DNA of 26,191 nucleotides, from positions 1 through 26,191 of the IMG/VR virus record IMGVR_UViG_3300044984_001389; one strand, written 5' to 3'. This DNA comes from a virus. The translations under genes were made by a program, and so were the position numbers. Of the stretch, positions 8,689 through 15,225 are shown one piece after another (position 1 is the stretch's first letter; each line of letters opens with the position of its first letter). The notes beneath the pieces are model-generated. The model was not told the origin of the DNA and ran no database searches. It saw only the letters and a list, made by a program, of their open reading frames with translations.

Positions 8689-9256
8689 CGTAGGTGATAC
8701 CTACGCCTATCTGATTTACAATAACTAAATCACGATGCGGATAAACTTGATTGCTTCTAAAACTAATTGCAACACCAAATGACTCATTAGCAACATCTGC
8801 ACTTGTTAAGGTAGTTCCCCATTGGTTATCAGCACTTCCGTATACATTTGTATTGCCAATGATAGGAATTAATGGGCTGTTTTCACCTGTATACATATTA
8901 CTCTGTACTGGATCAACAGGACTAGCCATATTATCACCAATATATTCACCGTTGAGTCTAAGTTGTATGCGTAAATCTTCAATTCTTGAAAGTCGATGTA
9001 CATCTAAATACAATTCTATACCAATTACATTCAATCCTGCATCAGGAATATCAAATTTAGAAAACCATAATTCAGTAGTATGACTAAGGAATTTTTCCAT
9101 CCATAGTCCACTAACTGTATGAAGTGGTTGTCTACTAGTAATAGGATTGTCTGGTGTTAATGTGCCGTTGATATTCCACTCAACTAAAGGTTGAATTAAA
9201 TCAGTGTGTTCACTATATTCGATAGTTATTTTAGGATGATAATATTGTGTAGTCAT
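8684..9256 (-). CDS. Virion structural protein of unknown position (190 residues)
   Basis: The gene encodes 190 residues of mixed beta-type sequence (start MTTQYYHPKITIEYSEHTD; GLWMEKFLSHTTELWFSKFD in the middle; C-terminus YPHRDLVIVNQIGVGITYG). No enzyme motif, signal peptide or membrane segment is visible. It is the first gene after the strong terminator that closes the capsid block, so it needs its own promoter. The only candidate is GGTAAATA four bases before the ATG, which would give an almost leaderless mRNA; no convincing Shine-Dalgarno is seen. The position between gp23 and the fibre genes argues for a tail or head accessory protein. The family was not recognised beyond a resemblance to aquatic T4-like structural proteins. 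Confidence 0.6.
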   Translation of the reverse strand: MTTQYYHPKITIEYSEHTDLIQPLVEWNINGTLTPDNPITSRQPLHTVSGLWMEKFLSHTTELWFSKFDIPDAGLNVIGIELYLDVHRLSRIEDLRIQLRLNGEYIGDNMASPVDPVQSNMYTGENSPLIPIIGNTNVYGSADNQWGTTLTSADVANESFGVAISFRSNQVYPHRDLVIVNQIGVGITYG

Positions 9257-9260
9257 AATG

Positions 9261-9268
9261 TATTTACC
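9261..9268 (-). promoter_or_regulatory. Possible late promoter placing the start site at the ATG of the 190-residue gene
   Basis: The minus strand reads GGTAAATA then CATT and the ATG. It differs from this phage's common GATAAATA form at one base. With T4 late spacing, transcription would begin within one base of the start codon at 9256. The need for a promoter after the terminator at 9271-9297 supports it; the weak match argues against. Confidence 0.4.
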
Positions 9269-9270
9269 AT

Positions 9271-9297
9271 AAAAAAAGGGCTCCTAAGAGCCCTTTT
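9271..9297 (-). terminator. Strong Rho-independent terminator after gp23
   Basis: The minus strand forms a perfect 10-bp stem (AAAAGGGCTC with GAGCCCTTTT, loop TTAG) merging into a run of seven T. It lies 25 bases past the gp23 stop codon and closes the head-gene transcript. Confidence 0.92.
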
Positions 9298-9321
9298 GTG
9301 TAAAATAAAGTTAAGTAAACC

Positions 9322-10491
9322 TTAGCTAAATTTAACGTTACCGTTAGTAATACCAACACGACCTAAATAGTCAGCAGCGTTACCTAAAGATGATGCAGTG
9401 TTAGACAATTCAACATAACCATAACGTGTCATGAACGATACAACTGGTTCAAATGTTGATGGATCTAAAACAACACCTGATGACATCAAAGGAATGTAAG
9501 GGCAATAAAACGCAGGAGCGTCTGATTCTGAACCACCTTTGTAACCAATTAAGATTGAAGTGCTGTCTTGTGCATAGCTGTTTACATACACTTTCAATGA
9601 GTTGTTTAATGTACCAACAAATTTTGTGTTAGTCGGAGCTTCAAAAGTACCTTCAGTTGTACGAGCAAAAGCTGAAGTAGTAGCTGATTGTAAAATTGTT
9701 AATGCAAATGGTGATACAACAGCATAGTTACCAGCACCACGACGTGTACGTTGTGCAATCAAGTTGCTTACACGGTTGATTTGAACAGCTAATGCAGCGT
9801 GTTCGTCACCAACAAAAGTTGCTGTACCAGAAACTGCAGCTTGGTTATAAGTTTCAACGTCTGAACCAGCTAAAGTTAATAATGAAGTGATAATTTCTTG
9901 ATCAATCTCAGCAGTAATTTCTTGAGCCAACGCAGCCATAATTTCTGCTTCTACATCAATACCTTGTTGTGATTGAGCATCTTGAGCAGATTCAAATGTC
10001 CAGCGAGCTGACAACTTACGTGTTTTAGCTTCAACTGTTTGTTTCAAGATTTGAATACTCATTTTTTTGCCTGGTTGTCCTTCTAAAGTTGCAGTTGAAG
10101 CTGCTTTAGCATTAGAAGTTGAATCATTACCTGAATAAGCTTCTGCAATTTTGAATGGACTCAATGCTTCTTCGCCTGCTACAGTACTATTTGAACTGTC
10201 TGCATAACGAACACGCAATGTGTGGATTTGGCCAACTGGGCCAGTCATTGGTTGTACACCTACCAATTCGTTAGCAATAACGGTTGGCATTACACGTCTA
10301 ATTACTGGTAAAATTACACGGTTTAAAGTTGCAACGTTTCCAGCAGAAGTAGCACCAGCAGTAGGAGATTCTATCAAATACTTACGTGTATTTTCAAGTG
10401 TTACGCCCATTACTGATTTTTTTGTACCTGACAAGCCTTCTAAAAGTGCTTGTTTTGTTTCTGCCCAACGGCCATTAAGTAGTTCTGACAT
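9322..10491 (-). CDS. 23: Major capsid protein gp23
   Basis: The gene encodes 389 residues of the T4 gp23 capsid family (HK97-type fold). Family-typical stretches include residues ~40-95 (GNVATLNRVILPVIRRVMP, then PMTGPVGQIHTLRVRY), RKLSARWTFESAQD near the middle, and the C-terminal SSGVVLDPSTFEPVVSFMTR and RYGYVELSN. It forms the hexamers of the head shell. It is clearly shorter than T4 gp23 (521 residues), as in distant members of the superfamily. The N-terminal ~41 residues probably form the propeptide: LIE at residues 39-41 fits the hydrophobic-X-Glu cleavage rule of the gp21 protease. A strong AGGAGA lies 7 bases before the ATG. It follows gp22 directly and is followed by a strong terminator, as expected for the most abundant late product. 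No separate gp24 vertex gene is in the window. Confidence 0.95.
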   Translation of the reverse strand: MSELLNGRWAETKQALLEGLSGTKKSVMGVTLENTRKYLIESPTAGATSAGNVATLNRVILPVIRRVMPTVIANELVGVQPMTGPVGQIHTLRVRYADSSNSTVAGEEALSPFKIAEAYSGNDSTSNAKAASTATLEGQPGKKMSIQILKQTVEAKTRKLSARWTFESAQDAQSQQGIDVEAEIMAALAQEITAEIDQEIITSLLTLAGSDVETYNQAAVSGTATFVGDEHAALAVQINRVSNLIAQRTRRGAGNYAVVSPFALTILQSATTSAFARTTEGTFEAPTNTKFVGTLNNSLKVYVNSYAQDSTSILIGYKGGSESDAPAFYCPYIPLMSSGVVLDPSTFEPVVSFMTRYGYVELSNTASSLGNAADYLGRVGITNGNVKFS

Positions 10492-10509
10492 TTAAATTCT
10501 CCTAAATTT

Positions 10510-11604
10510 TTATAGACCAGCGAGGCGGCGGATATCAATAATGTTTGATTCATCTTCGCTGCTACGGGTGGTTGTGGAAACAATCTTGTTTCCGGTTATT
10601 TCTTTAGCTTCTACAAGAGCTTGTCTTTTTTGTGGTGCTTGTTTACCAGAAATTACTGCTGGTAAATATTTTTCAAAACTTTCGTTAAGTTTTGAAGTTT
10701 TTACACTCGTCATCAATTCGCCCATAATAGAGCGTTGTTCAGCGTTTAGAGGAGCCAACAATTCGCTCATAACTGCTTTTCTTTCTTGCGACTCTTTCAA
10801 CGCAACGATTTCTGCTTGTTTGCTTTCTAATATTTGGTCAGCTTTGACAACTGCATGTGCAGCTTCATTGATGGCTAAATTTTTCATGTCTATGACTTTG
10901 AGCAATTTTGCAGTTTCGGATTTTTCATTCAAGTAGCTCGATTGATATTCAGCAGCAAACGCTTCGAATAATTTACGACCAAAATCTGTACGACGAGCTG
11001 ATTCAATATCTTCTTTTAATGAAGTAATTTCAGCGTTTAAGGTTTGACCTACAACACTTTCAACCATTACTGCTGCGCGTTTTACAAATTCTTGTTTTAC
11101 TCGTTTGATTTCTTGACGACCTTCACGAATCAGACGAACTTTTGATTCGGCTACGTCTTTTTTATCTTTATAGAACTCTGCAATTTCTTGTGCAAGAGCT
11201 TCTACTACGAAGTGTTCTAATGTGCCAAATTTATTTGCCATTGACATTTGATCTTCGTGTAATTCTTTAACTTCTTGTGCTAGTTGACGGGTAACAAATG
11301 TGTTAACAGTCTTTGCGCTTTCGGTCATTTTTCTAGCAAATTTAACTTTCATTTCTGCTAGTTGTTTACGATCATCTACAAATTCGCTAAGTTCACTTGA
11401 TAGTTGTTCAGAGATCATACGATCTACTGCTTCAACCATAGTGTTTTTATCATGCTCATATTTTTGAGCAAATTCTTCGCGTAGTTGTTGAGCAACCTGA
11501 TTACGGTTTTCTACAATGCGTGATTCCCATGCTTGCTCAATAGACTCTTTGATCTCTGCCGAAACCACATTGTTTTCAAATAAAGTTTTTAGTGCATCCA
11601 ACAT
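10510..11604 (-). CDS. 22: Prohead core scaffold protein gp22
   Basis: The gene encodes 364 residues, strongly charged and predicted almost entirely alpha-helical or coiled-coil (long heptad-like stretches such as EQAWESRIVENRNQVAQQLR and KLLEVID-type helices), matching the T4 gp22 scaffold in size and position. It forms the internal core around which the gp23 shell assembles and is then degraded by gp21; several L/I-X-E sites suitable for that are visible (for example LREE, LIRE). The short C-terminal tail ends in RRLAGL. A CAGGAGAA site precedes the ATG, 16 bases after the gp21 stop. It lies directly between protease and capsid genes, the standard order in T4-type phages. Confidence 0.92.
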   Translation of the reverse strand: MLDALKTLFENNVVSAEIKESIEQAWESRIVENRNQVAQQLREEFAQKYEHDKNTMVEAVDRMISEQLSSELSEFVDDRKQLAEMKVKFARKMTESAKTVNTFVTRQLAQEVKELHEDQMSMANKFGTLEHFVVEALAQEIAEFYKDKKDVAESKVRLIREGRQEIKRVKQEFVKRAAVMVESVVGQTLNAEITSLKEDIESARRTDFGRKLFEAFAAEYQSSYLNEKSETAKLLKVIDMKNLAINEAAHAVVKADQILESKQAEIVALKESQERKAVMSELLAPLNAEQRSIMGELMTSVKTSKLNESFEKYLPAVISGKQAPQKRQALVEAKEITGNKIVSTTTRSSEDESNIIDIRRLAGL

Positions 11605-11620
11605 ATGTGATTCTCCTGTA

Positions 11621-12247
11621 CTATTGGAGTTTGCTTATTATATTCAATAAGCTCTCTTTGAGGTATTTTTGCGCTTGAGGATCTCCTCTAACTTCTTCCG
11701 CTATGCGAAAAGATTTAAGTCCACCTTTTGTATTCATTAGGTGTTCATAAATTGGCGTAGGGTAAGCTCCTGGTGCGCTAGGTTGAGCTACCATATCAAC
11801 TGTGATAATCTCAAAATCTGAAACTTCACCGGATCCGCTATCACTAACGTTACCAGATCCGCGTGAACTGACGCCGAGTTTCACTCCGCTTTCTAACATT
11901 GTTTTGATTAATTGTCCCATTGGTGTTGGTAAAATTTTAAGTTTACCGTAACCATTTGGACCTTCCATCCACATGTTAGTTATCATATGTGAAACTCGGT
12001 CTAAGTTTATTTTTAGATCATCTGGATGATCTACTTCTCCGAGCACAGAATAACCGTTTTGAATTTGATCGTTGAGGGTTTTAACAGCCTTGCTAATCTC
12101 GCTCACAGGATACACACGTTGATTTGCGTTACGGATACCGCCTTGTATACAAATACCGCTCATATACAAACTTTTTCCTTCCTTGTCGTCGGATTCAACG
12201 ATCATTTGTGCTTCGTTGAAGCTAAGGTTTTCTCGGAGATGTAACAT
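11621..12247 (-). CDS. 21: Prohead core protease gp21
   Basis: The gene encodes 208 residues of the T4 gp21 prohead serine protease family, which shares its fold with herpesvirus assemblin. The expected landmarks are present: GGIRNANQRVYP (residues 36-47), EVDHPD with catalytic His74, and GVSSRG (residues 125-130) carrying the catalytic serine, followed by DFEIITVDMVAQPSAPGA. It cleaves scaffold, capsid and internal proteins after hydrophobic-X-Glu during head maturation and then itself. Its size matches T4 gp21 (212 residues). The start ATG sits three bases after the stop of the gp67-like gene with only a weak ribosome site (AGAAAG), which suggests translational coupling. The C-terminal region contains likely self-cleavage sites such as IAEE. 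Confidence 0.95.
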   Translation of the reverse strand: MLHLRENLSFNEAQMIVESDDKEGKSLYMSGICIQGGIRNANQRVYPVSEISKAVKTLNDQIQNGYSVLGEVDHPDDLKINLDRVSHMITNMWMEGPNGYGKLKILPTPMGQLIKTMLESGVKLGVSSRGSGNVSDSGSGEVSDFEIITVDMVAQPSAPGAYPTPIYEHLMNTKGGLKSFRIAEEVRGDPQAQKYLKESLLNIISKLQ

Positions 12248-12250
12248 ATA

Positions 12251-13096
12251 TTACTTTCTACCTGGTATCAAACTTCTTGTGTTTGCTGCTTTTTCGCCAG
12301 TGCCTTTTCTTTCACTACCGTGTCCTGCAGGTACTTTTTGTAACTTAGGAGCTTTTGCGTTGCCAGGTACATTTTGGTTTCCGCCGTCCATTTTAGTTGT
12401 TGTAGGTTTTAATAATCCACCTTTAGTGCCTTCGCCTGAAGCTGTGCCACCAAATTTAGGAGCTACGCCGCCCATGTCATTGTATTTAGGTTTATTAAAC
12501 AAACTTGTGTTGTTATCACCGTTGTTACCATGTTTAGGTAATGCAACTTTGTTTACATATTCAAACATGCTTTGGAATTCATTTTCTTCTTCGCCAGCGC
12601 CAAATTCATCGCCGCCCATCATGTCGCCGCCAAATTCATCGCCGCCTAATTCATCATCAGCACCAAACATGTCATCATGTTCTGGTTCATCTTCTTCGCC
12701 AGCTAATAATTGTTCAAATTCTGATTTTAATTCGTCTAATGCATCTTCAAGATCCATAACGCGATCTTCTAAACCTTCGTCGCCTTCTTCATCACCAAAT
12801 TCGTCATCACCAAATTCATCGCCTTCTTCGTCGTCAGCACCAAACATGTCATCGTCTTCGCCTTCTTCGTCGTCAGCACCAAACATGTCATCGTCTTCGC
12901 CTTCTTCATCATCATCAGCACCAAATGCGTCATCTTCGGCATCATCATCTTCTTCTTTAAATTCTTCTGCTAATAATCTTTCGTAAATCTCGCGTGATTT
13001 ACCTACTACGATGTTGTGAAAAATATCTTTTGCTGCTTCATGATCTTCGTTGATCAATGCCTCAAGCATGGCTTCAAATTTTGTACGGTCAGTCAT
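12251..13096 (-). CDS. Acidic prohead core protein, gp67-like
   Basis: The gene encodes 281 residues. The N-terminal ~45 residues (FEAMLEALINEDHEAAKDIF, then YERLLAEE) match the pattern of the short helical head of T4 gp67, followed, as in gp67, by an extremely acidic tail. Here that tail is expanded: residues 48-108 are mainly Asp/Glu with 13-residue repeats containing DDMFGADDEE, then a helical segment (~109-133), a second FGADDE/GGDEFGG block, and a basic, Gly/Lys/Pro-rich C-terminus (~190-281). gp67-type proteins sit in the prohead core and are cleaved by gp21. The gene is followed immediately by gp21, the T4 position of genes 67/68. CAGGAG lies before the ATG. The gene is far longer than T4 gp67 (80 residues), so it may also cover the role of gp68. 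Confidence 0.75.
   Translation of the reverse strand: MTDRTKFEAMLEALINEDHEAAKDIFHNIVVGKSREIYERLLAEEFKEEDDDAEDDAFGADDDEEGEDDDMFGADDEEGEDDDMFGADDEEGDEFGDDEFGDEEGDEGLEDRVMDLEDALDELKSEFEQLLAGEEDEPEHDDMFGADDELGGDEFGGDMMGGDEFGAGEEENEFQSMFEYVNKVALPKHGNNGDNNTSLFNKPKYNDMGGVAPKFGGTASGEGTKGGLLKPTTTKMDGGNQNVPGNAKAPKLQKVPAGHGSERKGTGEKAANTRSLIPGRK
12821..12937 (-). repeat. 39-bp tandem repeat coding for an acidic 13-residue unit
   Basis: Two identical 39-bp copies (12821-12859 and 12860-12898) are followed by a degenerate third (12899-12937). In frame they encode units like EDDDMFGADDEEG inside the gp67-like protein. A related but diverged unit recurs near 12640-12680. Confidence 0.85.
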
Positions 13097-13135
13097 GTTA
13101 ATCTCCTGTGATAAATTTTATACAAGGCTGTCTTA

Positions 13136-13143
13136 TATTTACA
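13136..13143 (-). promoter_or_regulatory. Second possible late promoter for the gp67-like/head operon
   Basis: The minus strand reads TGTAAATA followed by TAAGAC, one base off TATAAATA. It would give a leader of about 27 bases before the gp67-like ATG. Weaker than the site at 13206. Confidence 0.4.
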
Positions 13144-13205
13144 CTACTTATAAAAAAGAACGTAAATATGGGGTCAAACCGGTGGTTTTTTAATATTTTA
13201 GAAAT

Positions 13206-13213
13206 TATTTATG
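13206..13213 (-). promoter_or_regulatory. T4-type late promoter for the head operon, nested in a stop codon
   Basis: The minus strand reads CATAAATA followed by ATTTC. Its TAA is the stop codon of the 78-residue gene. It would start transcription near 13200, with a leader of about 100 bases to the gp67-like ATG, and could feed gp67-like, gp21, gp22 and gp23. Confidence 0.65.
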
Positions 13214-13445
13214 CCGCCGGGGGCGGTGTTGAATACATTGAATGAACAAATGCTAATTCAACCTCTTGTTCTAAAATATGAGCTTCGCTGCTCTTACGTA
13301 ATTCGTTAATTTGTCTGAGAGACAACCGTGTCTTGCGCGTATCTGACCGCTGCATTAACGATTTATCATCATTTGGATTATACCGCATATCGCTTGCAAC
13401 ATGTCTTGTGTTAGGGTCAATGTAAAAAAGTTCTCGTAGTATCAT
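13209..13445 (-). CDS. Small conserved-position protein between portal and core genes (78 residues)
   Basis: The gene encodes 78 residues (start MILRELFYIDPNTRHV; a helical, charged middle RLSLRQINELRKSSEAHILE; end STPPPAA). No known domain is recognised. The central part looks like an alpha-helical coil that could bind portal or scaffold. It starts 8 bases after the gp20 stop codon and ends 112 bases before the gp67-like gene, in the slot where T4-type phages carry small head-assembly genes (T4 gene 67/68 region). The late promoter GATAAATA overlaps the gp20 stop and places the predicted transcript start exactly at its ATG, so it may be made from a leaderless mRNA as well as from the gp20 transcript. 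An AGGA lies 11 bases upstream. The head-assembly role is inferred from position only. Confidence 0.6.
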   Translation of the reverse strand: MILRELFYIDPNTRHVASDMRYNPNDDKSLMQRSDTRKTRLSLRQINELRKSSEAHILEQEVELAFVHSMYSTPPPAA

Positions 13446-13450
13446 ATATC

Positions 13451-13458
13451 TATTTATC
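13451..13458 (-). promoter_or_regulatory. T4-type late promoter nested in the gp20 stop codon
   Basis: The minus strand reads GATAAATA, then GATAT and ATG. Its TAA is the gp20 stop. With T4 late spacing, transcription would begin at 13445, the A of the ATG of the 78-residue gene. Confidence 0.55.
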
Positions 13459-15205
13459 CTATCGATGGAGCAGCGCCACCCATGGGTGCAGCTGGAGGCA
13501 TGCCACCGCCCATGCCGCCCATTCCTGCATCCATGCCCATTCCCATATCAGCAGGAGCGGCTAGATTTCCTGCCATACCTAAGTCTCCCTCCATACCTGC
13601 TGCGGATAACCCTGCACTACGCAGTTCGCCTGCAGCATCTGTATGTGTAGGCTGGCCTTTACCTTGTTCTTCACCCCATAATCTTTCATTTTCTGCCATT
13701 TCATCTTCATTTAATCCTAAAAATCTCTTAAGTGCAAAGCGTTTACTCATGTAAGGTACGGCTTGTATTGTATTAAACGTATTAATTCTTTCTGAATCTA
13801 ATCCTGCTTGCCGAGCACTGGCAAAGTTCATTGGAGGATTAAACGCTAATTCAAATAGATTAGCATCAATGTTCATTCCTCTAGAGAACATATACATTTT
13901 AAATTCGTTTGTAAACGATTCTGTAATCAAACTTTGTAATCTTTCACAGTATTTGTTAAATCTTAACTCTTGAATGTATGCTGTACCAACACGTCCGTCA
14001 TTAAAACTTGCTTGTGAATCATCTGCACCTGTTGGTAAGTAGCTACTTGGTATCCGTAAACCTCGAAATAATTTGTTTGTAAAGAATTTTAAGTCGTCGA
14101 TCTCACCTAGATTAGTTCCGCCTGGTAGTGTATCAACTTTAGAACCACGTCCTTCTGCAGTTTGCGGAAAGAAATAGTCCTCATTTATTGATAATGGATT
14201 GTATGCACTGTCAATAACGTTCTGACCGCCTCCACTTTGACTTGGAATTCTACGTTGATGTATCTCATTTTTAACTCTTTCTACAAACGCCATAGCTAAA
14301 TGACTTGGCATATTACCTACGTCAATGTGGAAAACACGTCTTTCAGGAGCTCTTTGTATACGATAAATTAAAATAGCATCTTCTAAAAGCTCTTTTTGCT
14401 TATAAACTTTGAAAATATTCTCTAATAAACTGTTACCAAACGGATAATTGTTATCTAAACCTTCTGATAATGATAAATGTACAACGTGTTCGGCGTTAAT
14501 TGCGTATTCTGTTTCAGCCATACCAAATCTAGATCCCGAACTAGCACTAGGATACGGTCCTGATGCACCTCGTTGTGCGCTTTGTGATCCCATATATCCT
14601 GCACCTGAGGTCATACCGCCGCCCGATTGTCTAGGATTAATATTAGGAGTTATCTGTGTAGCAACTAAATTTTCAAAGTTAGGAGCTAAGTCTTTAATAA
14701 TATATTGTTCAGGTTTCTTTCCATCGCTTTCATTTACAATGATTTTTACAATTTTACTAGGATCAACCCAACTCCATTTCTGTGTTTCAGGATCTCTAAC
14801 AAAGAATGCATCACCATACTTAAATACATTTCGAACAATGCGAAAGATTTTAGTATCAAATTGTTGTAATTTGTTCCATTGTTGTAAGTATTCACCTAAA
14901 ATTCGTATTTCTGAATTAGTACCTTTACTATTCCATCTAACTGTAAATGGACTTTTTCCATCTTTTAGCTTTTGTGTACAAAATTCAGCAAGAATGTCTA
15001 ATGCTGCATTAATTTCCGGGTCGCTATCCATTACTTCGTACTGTTGATATCGTTCAATACGATTTGGACTACCAGTATAAACATCAGGCAGGTAGCTAGA
15101 ATAGTTAGTTCTAGCAGGCCCTGCTTTTGAATTGTTTGATAATCCAACTGTACGTGATACTTCACCGTTTGTGTCAATTGGTGAAAAGTGTTTTCGCCAT
15201 GCCAT
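13454..15205 (-). CDS. 20: Portal vertex protein gp20
   Basis: The gene encodes 583 residues of the T4 gp20 portal family. Recognisable blocks are RYQQYEVMDSDPEINAALDI (residues ~52-71), IFRIVRNVFKYGDAFFVRDP, WVDPSKIVKI, the central EHVVHLSLSEG and RAPERRVFHIDVGNMP, and GTAYIQELRFNKYCERLQSL. Twelve copies form the ring through which DNA is packaged and ejected and on which the head core is nucleated. T4 gp20 is 524 residues; the extra length here includes a Gly/Ser-rich insertion (~195-225) and a Met/Gly/Ala/Pro-rich C-terminal tail (last ~50 residues) of low complexity. AAGGAAAT lies about 10 bases before the ATG. It follows the giant 1396-residue gene by 20 bases. Confidence 0.93.
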   Translation of the reverse strand: MAWRKHFSPIDTNGEVSRTVGLSNNSKAGPARTNYSSYLPDVYTGSPNRIERYQQYEVMDSDPEINAALDILAEFCTQKLKDGKSPFTVRWNSKGTNSEIRILGEYLQQWNKLQQFDTKIFRIVRNVFKYGDAFFVRDPETQKWSWVDPSKIVKIIVNESDGKKPEQYIIKDLAPNFENLVATQITPNINPRQSGGGMTSGAGYMGSQSAQRGASGPYPSASSGSRFGMAETEYAINAEHVVHLSLSEGLDNNYPFGNSLLENIFKVYKQKELLEDAILIYRIQRAPERRVFHIDVGNMPSHLAMAFVERVKNEIHQRRIPSQSGGGQNVIDSAYNPLSINEDYFFPQTAEGRGSKVDTLPGGTNLGEIDDLKFFTNKLFRGLRIPSSYLPTGADDSQASFNDGRVGTAYIQELRFNKYCERLQSLITESFTNEFKMYMFSRGMNIDANLFELAFNPPMNFASARQAGLDSERINTFNTIQAVPYMSKRFALKRFLGLNEDEMAENERLWGEEQGKGQPTHTDAAGELRSAGLSAAGMEGDLGMAGNLAAPADMGMGMDAGMGGMGGGMPPAAPMGGAAPSIG

Positions 15206-15225
15206 AATATATATTTCCTTAATCT

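Noticed and set aside
10507-10514. TATAAAAA before gp23 as a late promoter
   Set aside because: It overlaps the gp22 stop codon but has a mismatch inside the conserved AAATA, and the predicted start would cut into the ribosome-binding site.
12183-12986. Plus-strand open frame of 267 codons opposite gp21 and the gp67-like gene
   Set aside because: Its Ser/Pro-rich low-complexity product is the antisense of the Asp/Glu repeats; no ribosome site or promoter, and the minus-strand genes are well supported.
14448-15047. Plus-strand open frame of 199 codons opposite the portal gene
   Set aside because: Fully inside gp20, cysteine-rich random-looking product, no start signals.
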